Assembly (NCBI GenBank): GCA_017461825.1
Contig: JAFTXB010000291.1
Location: forward strand, 1-16,361
Direction: 5' to 3'
DNA: 16,361 nucleotides
Origin: Clostridia bacterium
GTDB taxonomy: Bacteria > Bacillota > Clostridia > Oscillospirales > CAG-272
Shown here: positions 1 to 6,824 of the stretch, piece after piece
How positions within the stretch are numbered: position 1 is the stretch's first letter
Layout: each line of letters begins with the position of its first letter
Translations under genes and position numbers: made by a program
Notes under the pieces: model-generated
Told to the model about the DNA's origin: nothing
Databases searched by the model: none
The model's input: the letters and a program-made list of their open reading frames with translations, nothing else

Positions 1-56
1 AAAAAGAGTGTTAGTTAGCATTCTTTTCGCCTTTTCTCATATTAAACGCAACCGAT

Positions 57-106
57 TTCTCAAAGTAAATGCAAGGCCTTTGCTACTGTTGCATTTACTT
101 TGAGAA
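57..106. repeat. 18-bp perfect inverted repeat downstream of XRE-GIN gene
   Basis: Arms 57-74 (TTCTCAAAGTAAATGCAA) and 89-106 are exact reverse complements around a 14-nt loop. Positions 71-74 can alternatively pair with 80-83 around GGCC. It lies 33 bp beyond the stop of the minus-strand gene at 139. Neither side ends in a uniform T-run, so it is not a textbook intrinsic terminator. It could be an mRNA 3'-end stabiliser, a processed terminator or a small mobile-repeat remnant. The remaining part of 1-138 shows no gene. Confidence 0.7.
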
Positions 107-138
107 TTTACGGTTTTTGCAAAAAAATTGAAAAAGGT

Positions 139-1350
139 TTATCCGCGATGGCTAACCTTGAGAACACTTCCCTTTTCCAGCTTTTCCACCGACTGCCTCT
201 TGATGTGATCAATCTTTACCTCGGCACCGCTGCTGATTTTGAGATCGGCATCGGTCACGGTCAACCTTGAACCGTCGAAATCGCCACTTCCAGAGATAAT
301 GACCGTCAGCTTTTCAAGCTCTCCCGCACAGGTCACGTCGCCGCTACCCAGAATTTGCAGATTCATATTGCCCGAAGCCTTCCCTAGCAAAATGTCTCCC
401 GAGCCCATGATCTTGATTGAAGGATTTGCAACGCTTGCCGCGGCAATGTCTCCCGAGCCCATGATGCTCATCTTGGCGGATTCGTTGACGTCGCGCACCG
501 TGACGTCACCCGAGCCTGCAATCTGTACGTTGAGTTTTTCAAAGGATTTGGCGGTAATATCACCGCTTCCGTTGATCGAAAGGCTCCCTGATTGGAAGTC
601 GGGCTCGACGGTCACGTTTCCCGAACCGTTGACCGTAAGATCAAGCCTCTGCCGACCCTCGTCCGACACGTAAATATCCAGACTATTGTTACACGAATTT
701 TCCCTGTCCTGTTTCTGCGGATCTCCTACGGTGATCTTGAGATGGCAGTCGTCAAGCTGTGTGCGAACGGCTCCGACAAACGACCGGCTCCCCGATGCGT
801 GAATACTCGGCTTGCCGTCCTCCGCACGCAAGATTCGTACGTCGCCGGAGCGAAAAAGAGTGACGAAAAGCGAATGAAAATCCCCAAGCGATTCCTCATA
901 GTCCTCTCCCCGATCAAGCTCGGCAAAACTCTCTTCCGATTCACTTTTTATGCGGACGATACGGATTTCTCCCACACCGCAATTGGTTACGATACCACTT
1001 TTGAAATCAGCTGTACTGCCATCGGCAAAGCGAGCCGTTCCGTTTTCCGCCGTCAGCAATTTCTTGTCGGAATAACACGCCTTTCCGCCGAAATCGGAAA
1101 CGCGGGGCAAACCTTGAAAGAATGCGGGAATCTCACCCGATACCGTTTTTTTCTCAATGCCAAACAGTCTTTCAAGCGAGATATCGAGTGCTTCTGCAAT
1201 GGAGGGAAAAAGCGTTACGTCGGGCAGTCCCACGTCGTTTTCCCAGTTGGAGACGGCTTGGGGCGTGATACCGAGCAGGTTTGCCAGCTCTTCTTGCGTC
1301 ATTTTCTTTTGTTTTCTCTGTTCGATGATGATCTTTGCAAAATCCTTCAT
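139..1350 (-). CDS. XRE-family HTH regulator fused to GSGD-repeat beta-helix (GIN/DUF2807-like) domain
   Basis: 403 residues. Residues 6-64 form a classic XRE/Cro-C1 helix-turn-helix (MTQEELANLLGITPQAVSNWEN core), which implies sequence-specific DNA binding. Residues 65-235 are a poorly recognisable linker. From 242 to 357 a G-S-G-(D/N) tetrad recurs at residues 242, 261, 279, 298, 316, 335 and 354, a spacing of 18-19 residues. This is the signature of the right-handed beta-helix in GIN-type DUF2807/DUF4097 proteins. That fold is usually exported, but no signal peptide or membrane segment is visible here, so the fusion is probably cytoplasmic. The start is supported by GGAGG six bases before the ATG. 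The promoter is at 1400-1428 with a palindrome at 1375-1386, suggesting autoregulation. The family call is confident; target genes and ligand are unknown. Confidence 0.85.
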   Translation of the reverse strand: MKDFAKIIIEQRKQKKMTQEELANLLGITPQAVSNWENDVGLPDVTLFPSIAEALDISLERLFGIEKKTVSGEIPAFFQGLPRVSDFGGKACYSDKKLLTAENGTARFADGSTADFKSGIVTNCGVGEIRIVRIKSESEESFAELDRGEDYEESLGDFHSLFVTLFRSGDVRILRAEDGKPSIHASGSRSFVGAVRTQLDDCHLKITVGDPQKQDRENSCNNSLDIYVSDEGRQRLDLTVNGSGNVTVEPDFQSGSLSINGSGDITAKSFEKLNVQIAGSGDVTVRDVNESAKMSIMGSGDIAAASVANPSIKIMGSGDILLGKASGNMNLQILGSGDVTCAGELEKLTVIISGSGDFDGSRLTVTDADLKISSGAEVKIDHIKRQSVEKLEKGSVLKVSHRG

Positions 1351-1374
1351 ATGATTCCTCCGTTTTGAATTCGG

Positions 1375-1386
1375 AACGGCGCCGTT
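1375..1386. promoter_or_regulatory. Perfect palindrome AACGGCGCCGTT, candidate operator
   Basis: A 12-bp perfect palindrome lies between the -10 box (1400-1405) and the start codon (1350) of the XRE-GIN gene, close to the expected +1. Flanking CGGAA and TTCCG extend the symmetry with a 2-nt bulge. The position fits an operator for autorepression, or a 5'-UTR hairpin. This is inference. Confidence 0.4.
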
Positions 1387-1399
1387 TTCCGTTGTCTAT

Positions 1400-1428
1400 A
1401 TTATACACCCATTTGCGCCGCTTTGCAA
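1400..1428 (-). promoter_or_regulatory. Sigma-A promoter of XRE-GIN gene
   Basis: Read on the minus strand: -35 TTGCAA (1428-1423), 17-bp spacer, -10 TATAAT (1405-1400). The -10 is perfect and the -35 has two mismatches to TTGACA. The start codon is 50 bp downstream. Confidence 0.6.
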
Positions 1429-1486
1429 TAACCGCGTTGTTGTTTTTTTCATGTGGAAAGATCCTCCTTGCACACCAATCACTTTT

Positions 1487-1523
1487 AAAAACACAACCAA
1501 CCGTTGAGTCAACGGTTGGTTGT
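1487..1523 (-). terminator. Intrinsic terminator of the small XRE gene
   Basis: Arms 1493-1507 and 1509-1523 are 15-bp perfect reverse complements around a single base, giving a very stable hairpin. On the minus strand it is followed by G and then TTTTT (1491-1487). It lies 45 bp beyond the stop at 1568, behind a second hairpin at 1534-1557. Confidence 0.75.
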
Positions 1524-1533
1524 CAATAATCTG

Positions 1534-1557
1534 AAATCTGCGAAAATTCGCAGATTT
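1534..1557. terminator. 11-bp hairpin, first of two tandem hairpins after the small XRE gene
   Basis: Arms AAATCTGCGAA (1534-1544) and TTCGCAGATTT (1547-1557) are exact complements. In the plus direction the stem runs into TTTTTG. In the minus direction it is followed by CAGATTATTG, a weak tail. It may act as a plus-strand terminator or as an RNA 3' structure backed up by the hairpin at 1493-1523. Confidence 0.45.
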
Positions 1558-1567
1558 TTGTCTTATT

Positions 1568-1897
1568 TTACTTTCGTCTTGCTGTTCTTAAGAGCACATC
1601 AAGCACCTCAAAAATGCGTTTTTGCTCATCCTCGGGCAAAAGTGCAATATCATCTGACAGTCGAGATGCACGATTCTGATAGCCGTTCTTAATCACATCG
1701 CGAAAAAGGTCATCGGAGGTAATGTCGAGGCAATCGATAATTTGAACCAACAGATCCAGTTTGATATTATAAGCACCTCTCTCCAAAGCGCTCAAATAGT
1801 TTGGAGAAATACCGATCATTTCGGCAAGTTTTTCTTGTGGGATCTTTCTTTGCTTGCGAAGCTCTTTGATGCGTTTGCCAATCTCTTGTTCTATCAT
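1568..1897 (-). CDS. Small XRE-family helix-turn-helix transcriptional regulator
   Basis: 109 residues, beginning MIEQEIGKRIKELRKQ. An in-frame upstream ATG would add 48 residues, but AGGAG sits nine bases before the ATG at 1897 and the upstream extension is AT-rich and unlike the family, so 1897 is preferred. Residues about 8-65 are an XRE HTH (IPQEKLAEMIGISPNYLSALERG), followed by a segment typical of a regulator of this size (LDLLVQIIDCLDITSDDLF). Residues 75-109 form a short helical tail (LPEDEQKRIFEVLDVLL) like the dimerisation tail of SinR-type proteins. Two hairpins follow. A plausible operator (repeated AATCGAT) surrounds the -10 region. The regulon is unknown. Confidence 0.85.
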   Translation of the reverse strand: MIEQEIGKRIKELRKQRKIPQEKLAEMIGISPNYLSALERGAYNIKLDLLVQIIDCLDITSDDLFRDVIKNGYQNRASRLSDDIALLPEDEQKRIFEVLDVLLRTARRK

Positions 1898-1913
1898 GAC
1901 TTCTTCTCCTATC

Positions 1914-1950
1914 AATCGATATATAATAAGATAATCGATTTGCGATTGAA
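1914..1950 (-). promoter_or_regulatory. Tentative promoter and AATCGAT repeats upstream of small XRE gene
   Basis: On the minus strand, TATTAT (1928-1923) lies 16 bp from a weak -35, TTCAAT (1950-1945). AATCGAT occurs at 1914-1920 and 1933-1939, 19 bp apart, each containing the palindrome ATCGAT and flanking the -10. This is a reasonable XRE operator layout, but the -35 is poor. Confidence 0.35.
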
Positions 1951-2027
1951 TTAGAAGTGAGGATTCCAATCGTTGTAATCGGATTTCGATAGAATTGTTT
2001 GATTTTATGTTTAATAGACAGTATGTT

Positions 2028-2059
2028 AAAAGGCTCCCCACCGCAATGCGGCGGGGAGC
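2028..2059 (-). terminator. Intrinsic terminator of the sigma/beta-propeller operon
   Basis: GC-rich 12-bp stem: arms 2033-2044 and 2048-2059, loop AAT, with one pair (2040/2052) that is G-U in the minus-strand RNA and a mismatch in the plus-strand RNA. The minus-strand tail is CTTTTAAC. It starts four bases after the stop codon at 2064. Confidence 0.85.
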
Positions 2060-2063
2060 AAGA

Positions 2064-3884
2064 TCATGGAATTGTCACTTTTTCAACCTTGAAAAAGTTC
2101 TCGCCGAAAAGATACAGATAACCGTCAATATAAACGGCTCTATCCGTCTGGCCATCGTTGACAATCTCGGTGATCACTTGCAAATTCTCACCGTCAAACC
2201 AAAGCAGTGTGTAATAGCTAACAATCGGGGCAACAAGCGCATTGTAGCTTGAAAATCCAATGATCCGCTTTTCGCGGTCGACCAAATAATCTTTATAATC
2301 GCTACTGCAATAGACGTCTTTGTCGTATTTACAAACCGATTCCACGCCGCTGTCGTTCTCTTTATAGATCTCGATCTTAATACTTTTTAAAACGGTTTCA
2401 AGTCCAATCCCAAGGCAATATCCGTCTCCAAAACTCACAAGCGAATGAGAAAAGCCGTCATGCATAGCGGACTTCTTGTAAGTGATATGCTTTACGTCAG
2501 AAAGATCGAAGAAGAATACGGGATCGGTCACCTCAATCGCTGTGCAAACGTAAGCCGCATCTCCGTCAAAGCGTACCGAGCGTACACTTTCCCCTTTCGG
2601 GGCAAATTTTTTGACGGACGATACGATCTCCCAAGTTTGAAGATCGATACAGTACAGGCTTGCGTTGGATTCGGTCCCATCTCCAACTGTCGTCACCACT
2701 CGCAACACGCCGTCGTATTCATCCATGCTGTATTGATTATTGACATACCCCTTTACGCAAACAGACCCAAGCTTTTCAAAACCGTTTTTATAAGAGATTG
2801 CAATAATTTCATTCATCGTGTAGTCTGAGGTTGCCGTATTCTTATAAAAATAGTGCGGAACGTAGATACAGTCATCGGTAATATAAACATCAGCCACTAA
2901 AGTCAATACCGCGATAGCGTCCTTCGCCTCAAGCGTTTCCTCATCCAAACAAAAAGCAGTGACATACGAATTGGCGTATAGAACCGTCTGCGGAAGAATG
3001 ATCTGCTCGGGAGCCAAGCACTCGGTGCCTTCTTTTGTAGTGATCTGCGGCACAAAAGTGCTTTCATCCGCAAAATCAACAGTAGAAGAGCCCAAGTCAC
3101 TTAAAAAAGCCGTCGTTAACAAGAGCAAACTTCCGTCAATTACACGGGAAGTAAGATATTCTCCCGCAACCGAAATAACGTTCTTTTTTACAATATTTTG
3201 TGGATCGCTGACATCCAGCGAGATCACAGTCACACGATTCTCTGACGAATCCGTAAACCTGTCCGAAAAGATCAGTGTAACAGTTTTGCAATCTTCGGAA
3301 AGATACATACAGCGTTCTGATCCAAACCTTCGGTTTTGCGGTCTGTCAACGACGGTATATTCCCCTACGAGAGCAGAGTTCTCCTGCTCGATCGAATAGA
3401 TGCGCAAGGAATTGGACGCAAGATGATACGCATAACGGTCGCTTCGCTTGACGAGATCGCCTTCGATGATACCTTGCACTTGATTATCAGTGGTTTCCTG
3501 ATAGATCTGTCCCGTAGCAGTAGGACCAAGACTTTCGGAATCATTTTTTTCTTGAAACAGACCGAAAAAGAAGCGAAAGAAATCGGTTTTTCTCAAATAT
3601 CGCTTGAAATTATTTTCTTCTCCTCTGCTAAATGTCGTGTTTATTTTTTGAATCACCTCATAATACGGGCTATCCGCATACATAGATACATCGGGCAGCA
3701 TTGGGTCGAGCGGAACAAACAGCCACAAATTGAACGCTACAAGCAGGCACCCGAGCGCTGCGGCAAGTATCGTCCACTTGACAAACTTTCGTTTTGGCTT
3801 TTTCCCTCTTGGCGCGGCTTCGGTGATGTATTCGTCATCGGCATACGACAGCGCGTGCATCAGCTTTTCTCTTTTTTGCTTCAT
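2064..3884 (-). CDS. Membrane-anchored beta-propeller protein, probable partner or regulator of the ECF sigma factor
   Basis: 606 residues. About 33 lysine/arginine-rich cytoplasmic residues precede a single membrane segment at about 36-57 (WTILAAALGCLLVAFNLWLF). The rest is a large predicted extracellular domain. Residues 131-155 (TTDNQVQGIIEGDLVK...Y-A-Y) match the opening motif of the Clostridia/archaeal beta-propeller family (Beta_propel, PF09826; typical form TNxQxxGxxExDxVKxDxxYxY). The remainder shows repeated beta-strand and turn patterns as in WD40-like propellers. Its start overlaps the stop of the sigma-factor gene by four bases (ATGA), so translation is coupled. By context it is likely an anti-sigma or envelope-sensing partner, although no zinc-binding anti-sigma motif is visible in the short N-terminus. 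Domain call confident; signalling role inferred. Confidence 0.8.
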   Translation of the reverse strand: MKQKREKLMHALSYADDEYITEAAPRGKKPKRKFVKWTILAAALGCLLVAFNLWLFVPLDPMLPDVSMYADSPYYEVIQKINTTFSRGEENNFKRYLRKTDFFRFFFGLFQEKNDSESLGPTATGQIYQETTDNQVQGIIEGDLVKRSDRYAYHLASNSLRIYSIEQENSALVGEYTVVDRPQNRRFGSERCMYLSEDCKTVTLIFSDRFTDSSENRVTVISLDVSDPQNIVKKNVISVAGEYLTSRVIDGSLLLLTTAFLSDLGSSTVDFADESTFVPQITTKEGTECLAPEQIILPQTVLYANSYVTAFCLDEETLEAKDAIAVLTLVADVYITDDCIYVPHYFYKNTATSDYTMNEIIAISYKNGFEKLGSVCVKGYVNNQYSMDEYDGVLRVVTTVGDGTESNASLYCIDLQTWEIVSSVKKFAPKGESVRSVRFDGDAAYVCTAIEVTDPVFFFDLSDVKHITYKKSAMHDGFSHSLVSFGDGYCLGIGLETVLKSIKIEIYKENDSGVESVCKYDKDVYCSSDYKDYLVDREKRIIGFSSYNALVAPIVSYYTLLWFDGENLQVITEIVNDGQTDRAVYIDGYLYLFGENFFKVEKVTIP

Positions 3885-4438
3885 ATCTCGATTCCCTCCT
3901 TTTCCAAATAGGCTTTGAACGATTGCCGCGTGCGGTGCAGCATGACCTTGACGTTGCTTTCGGTTATTTCATAGTCGGCGGCGATCTCCTTGATGGGTGA
4001 CAAATACCAGTATCGGCGCAAAAATACCATACGGTTCTTTTGCGGGAGTGACGCAAGAAAGGCGTTGATGGCATCCCGCAAGGCAATTTCCTCGGCAAGC
4101 GGGGGTGCAGTCACAGGGTCGGGGATGCACTCCTCAAGCTCATCAAGGATCAGCTCGGTCGATCGCGCCCGCTTTTGGGCACGGTCAAACAGGTAGCGGT
4201 CAAGTGCCAAATTGCGCGTGATCCTGCCCAAAAACGCCGCCAATCTTGACGGACGCTGCGGTGGCATGGAATTCCAAGCGCGCACGTAGGTATCGTTGAC
4301 ACACTCCTCGGCATCCTCATCGGAATGCAGGACGTTGTAAGCGATTCTGTGGCAGTACATTCCGTACCGCGTCTGCGTCTCCGCGATTGCTTGCTCGTCT
4401 CGCTCCCAGTACAATTCCACGATCCTTCCGTCCTCCAT
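3881..4438 (-). CDS. ECF-type RNA polymerase sigma factor
   Basis: 185 residues, a normal length for an ECF sigma factor. Region 2 covers about 15-85 (DAEECVNDTYVRAWNSMP, then FLGRITRNLALDRY), binding core polymerase and the -10 element. Region 4 covers about 122-178 (LPQKNRMVFLRRYWYLSPIKEIAADYEITESNVKVMLHRTRQ), a helix-turn-helix for the -35 element. There is no sigma 1.1 or region 3. A strong AAGGAGGTGA (4443-4452) fixes the ATG at 4438. An ECF-type promoter lies directly upstream (4483-4509), so autoregulation is likely. The overlapping downstream gene encodes a membrane beta-propeller protein. Confidence 0.93.
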   Translation of the reverse strand: MEDGRIVELYWERDEQAIAETQTRYGMYCHRIAYNVLHSDEDAEECVNDTYVRAWNSMPPQRPSRLAAFLGRITRNLALDRYLFDRAQKRARSTELILDELEECIPDPVTAPPLAEEIALRDAINAFLASLPQKNRMVFLRRYWYLSPIKEIAADYEITESNVKVMLHRTRQSFKAYLEKEGIEI

Positions 4439-4482
4439 AACGTCACCTCCTTGGTTGTAATAAAAGGCCTTTCACCCTAAAA

Positions 4483-4509
4483 GACGGGATTTGGATAAAA
4501 AAGGTTACA
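4483..4509 (-). promoter_or_regulatory. ECF-type promoter TGTAAC-N17-CGTC upstream of sigma factor gene
   Basis: On the minus strand, TGTAAC (4509-4504) is followed after exactly 17 bp by CGTC (4486-4483). This resembles ECF consensus sequences of the Bacillus sigma-X/M/V kind (an AAC -35 core and CGWC -10). It sits 45 bp before the ATG, just after the terminator of the upstream gene. It suggests positive autoregulation by the encoded sigma factor. Confidence 0.6.
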
Positions 4510-4516
4510 TAAATTT

Positions 4517-4554
4517 AAAAAAAAGGAAGAAGTCTTTTGCTTTGACTTCTTCCT
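4517..4554 (-). terminator. Intrinsic terminator of the nucleotide-sugar dehydratase gene
   Basis: Perfect 11-bp stem (4524-4534 with 4544-4554), 9-nt loop, and a tail of eight T on the minus strand (4524-4517; the first T pairs in the stem). It is 11 bp beyond the stop at 4565. Confidence 0.92.
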
Positions 4555-4564
4555 CTGTAAAAGA

Positions 4565-6508
4565 TCAAACCGTTACGGGATCCTCCGCCACACGGTTAAC
4601 ATCCTTCATTTCTTCGGCATTTTCTGCCTTTTTGTTGACTTTGCTTGGATCCTTAAAGGTTGGAACCACCTTGTGAAGTGCAGCTTTCACCTTTGCGGCA
4701 TCGATCTCGTTTTCGGATTCTTTGACCGCAGCCATCAGAATATCGATCTTCTCCTGCACCTGCGCGCGCGTAAGAGGGGTATCCTTTTCAACAAAGATCA
4801 TGTCATTGTCGGTCTTTGTGAGGGTCTCGGTTTTCATAAGAAGTTCCTCATACAGCTTTTCTCCCGGGCGCAAACCGATCTCCTCGATCTTGATGTCCAC
4901 ATCGGGCTCCAATCCCGAAAGGCGGATCATGTTGACCGCCAAATCGTAAATGCGGACAGGCTTACCCATATCAAGCACAAACAATTCGCCCTTCTTTGCC
5001 ATTGCGCCCGCTTGGATCACCAACTGGCTTGCCTCGGGAATGGTCATGAAATAACGAATGATACGCTTGTCCGTAATGGTAACAGGACCGCCGTTTTCGA
5101 TCTGTCTGCGGAACAGCGGGATGACCGAGCCGTTAGAGCCCAGTACGTTGCCAAATCGAACTGCCGCAAAATTGGTCTTTCCGTTATTACGGCACTGCAC
5201 CACCATTTCACACATACGCTTGGTCGCGCCCATAATATTGGTGGGGTTAACCGCCTTGTCGGTGGAGATCAATATGAACTTCTCCACCCCATATTTCTCT
5301 GCCATATCAGCGGTGTTGTAAGTACCCATAACATTGTTTTTGATTGCCTCGCAACCGCTATGCTCCATCAACGGAACATGCTTATGTGCTGCTGCATGGA
5401 AAACAATATTGGGCTTATAGCATGCAAAAATCGCTTCCAAACGAATTCTGTCGCGCACCGATCCGATCTCAACCGCAAGATTCAACTTCTCTCCGTATTT
5501 GCGGATCAGCTCCTGCTGAATATCGTAAGCATTGTTTTCGTAAATATCAAAAATAATAAGCTGACGGGGCTTACATTTTGCGATTTGACGGCAGAGCTCG
5601 CTGCCGATTGAACCGCCGCCGCCCGTAACAAGGACGGTCTTGTCTTTGTAATATGCAAAGGATTCCTTATTGTTGATTTTGAGTGACTTACGGAACAGAA
5701 GATCCTCGATGCGAAACTCGCGGAGCTTTCCGCGCTTTGCCTCAGCTGTATCCTCAACGTCACGCACGGGCGTATCGTACAGTTTGACTTTGCAAGAAGT
5801 TTGACTATAGAAATTATACAGTGCGGATGCCTGTTCGCTATCCAACCCGGTAAGCGCAATAAATATCTCACTGACCGACTGGTTCTTGATGAAGTCGAGC
5901 ATATGCTCACCTTCACGGTAAACCTTCAGCCCCGCCACACGGCTGCCTGCCTTTGCGGGATCGCGATCGATAAAGAACACCGGTTTATAATTAGACTTTT
6001 TATTGTAAAGCAGCTCCTCAGCGAGCAGTGCTCCCATTTGTCCCGCGCCAACAATTGCCACGGGAATTTTGTGCATATCATTTTCTTCGGATTTGTTTAA
6101 ATATTTATACAGCTGACGGTAAGCAAACCGCGAAGCCAAAGTTGCAAGAGCCGTTAAAGATGCTACCACGGTAAAATGCCAAACACCGGTATAATACCCC
6201 AAAACACGAATGAGAATCAAGCCGAGAATACAACCAAGGCCATCGGAGATCACCATTTTCAAATATGCTGTGGTATTGGTGTAACGCCAAATATTAAAAT
6301 AAACCGAAAACAGCATGCGGATCCCAAACATCGACAAAAACAAGATCATCGAAGTAATAAGATAAGGCCCGATTTCGTAGGTTTGATGTCTGTCTACAAA
6401 GGTCGTCGTCCACAGATAAAAAGCATCGGCGATCACAAAGCAGAGGATATCGAACAAGATCAAAATGATCTTTCTTGACTTTTCCATTCTAAATTGTTTG
6501 ACGCTCAT
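4565..6508 (-). CDS. Membrane-bound nucleotide-sugar 4,6-dehydratase (FlaA1/WbpM/PglF/CapD type)
   Basis: 647 residues, the usual length of the long membrane-bound family. Four hydrophobic segments lie at about 12-33, 47-70, 83-103 and 110-126. A first Rossmann-like domain begins at 151 (AIVGAGQMGA). The catalytic SDR domain starts with the NAD-binding motif TGGGGSIGSEL (295-305). STDKAVNPTN (415-424) leads to M426-G-A-T-K430, the family's Met-x-x-x-Lys replacement of the usual Tyr-x-x-x-Lys. RPGEKLYEEL (547-556) follows. Members convert UDP-GlcNAc to UDP-4-keto-6-deoxy sugar for capsule, O-antigen or protein glycans. It stands alone here, without glycosyltransferases. The C-terminal 35 residues are charged and family-atypical. 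It has a consensus sigma-A promoter and a possible attenuator. Exact substrate not determinable. Confidence 0.92.
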   Translation of the reverse strand: MSVKQFRMEKSRKIILILFDILCFVIADAFYLWTTTFVDRHQTYEIGPYLITSMILFLSMFGIRMLFSVYFNIWRYTNTTAYLKMVISDGLGCILGLILIRVLGYYTGVWHFTVVASLTALATLASRFAYRQLYKYLNKSEENDMHKIPVAIVGAGQMGALLAEELLYNKKSNYKPVFFIDRDPAKAGSRVAGLKVYREGEHMLDFIKNQSVSEIFIALTGLDSEQASALYNFYSQTSCKVKLYDTPVRDVEDTAEAKRGKLREFRIEDLLFRKSLKINNKESFAYYKDKTVLVTGGGGSIGSELCRQIAKCKPRQLIIFDIYENNAYDIQQELIRKYGEKLNLAVEIGSVRDRIRLEAIFACYKPNIVFHAAAHKHVPLMEHSGCEAIKNNVMGTYNTADMAEKYGVEKFILISTDKAVNPTNIMGATKRMCEMVVQCRNNGKTNFAAVRFGNVLGSNGSVIPLFRRQIENGGPVTITDKRIIRYFMTIPEASQLVIQAGAMAKKGELFVLDMGKPVRIYDLAVNMIRLSGLEPDVDIKIEEIGLRPGEKLYEELLMKTETLTKTDNDMIFVEKDTPLTRAQVQEKIDILMAAVKESENEIDAAKVKAALHKVVPTFKDPSKVNKKAENAEEMKDVNRVAEDPVTV

Positions 6509-6541
6509 TTTAAAATCCCTTCATAAAAAAATCCGCAAAAA

Positions 6542-6566
6542 TAGTCCGCCACAAGTGGCAGAACTA
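6542..6566 (-). promoter_or_regulatory. Terminator-like hairpin in the leader of the dehydratase gene (candidate attenuator)
   Basis: On the minus strand, positions 6566-6561 pair with 6547-6542 (one G-U pair). After a one-base bulge at 6560, GCCAC pairs with GTGGC (6559-6555 with 6552-6548). TTTTT follows directly (6541-6537). It lies between the promoter (expected start about 6615) and the ATG at 6508, where a full terminator would block the gene, so conditional read-through is possible. No known riboswitch class is recognised. Confidence 0.45.
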
Positions 6567-6622
6567 CCGGATAATAATATAGATTATATTTTTAGAAAGA
6601 TAGAACGCTATACAGCCATCTT

Positions 6623-6651
6623 ATTATAGCATATTCTATCTGTTTTGTCAA
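6623..6651 (-). promoter_or_regulatory. Consensus sigma-A promoter of the dehydratase gene
   Basis: On the minus strand, TTGACA (6651-6646), 17 bp, TATAAT (6628-6623): a perfect match in both boxes. It implies a leader of roughly 105 nt. The gene-free stretch 6509-6824 otherwise holds only this promoter, the leader hairpin, the next gene's terminator at 6777-6818, and AT-rich sequence at 6652-6776 in which I see nothing. Confidence 0.88.
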
Positions 6652-6776
6652 GTGCTTTTTTCGACACACTTCTCCTCTTCTTCACACAAAATCAACAAAT
6701 AGCCAAAAAATCCGCCTTTGTTTTTATCCTTTATTGACAATTATCTAACAATCTTGCAGGAAAAGGAAAACATTCC

Positions 6777-6818
6777 AAAAACAGTTTTCCCCTTGTTGCC
6801 GTTTGACAACAAGGGGAA
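6777..6818 (-). terminator. Terminator of the 922-residue membrane protein gene
   Basis: Perfect 12-bp stem (6787-6798 with 6807-6818), 8-nt loop. The minus-strand tail is AACTG then TTTTT (6781-6777). It starts six bases after the stop at 6825. The T-run is slightly displaced, so efficiency is uncertain. Confidence 0.7.
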
Positions 6819-6824
6819 TTTGAA

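Noticed and set aside
387..650. Regularly spaced DNA similarity suggesting a tandem repeat or CRISPR
   Set aside because: The 54-57 bp periodicity reflects codons for the protein GSGD repeat; units diverge and there are no constant repeats with unique spacers.
592..1368. Plus-strand open frame of 258 codons opposite the XRE-GIN gene
   Set aside because: It is antisense to a well-supported gene, has no ribosome site or promoter, and its product is low-complexity without family features; it arises from the codon bias of the other strand.
1898..2041. 48-residue N-terminal extension of the small XRE protein
   Set aside because: It is AT-rich, overlaps the upstream operon's terminator, and a proper ribosome site precedes the ATG at 1897.
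4673..5611. Plus-strand open frame of 312 codons opposite the dehydratase gene
   Set aside because: It is antisense to strongly conserved catalytic motifs, so it is a shadow frame.
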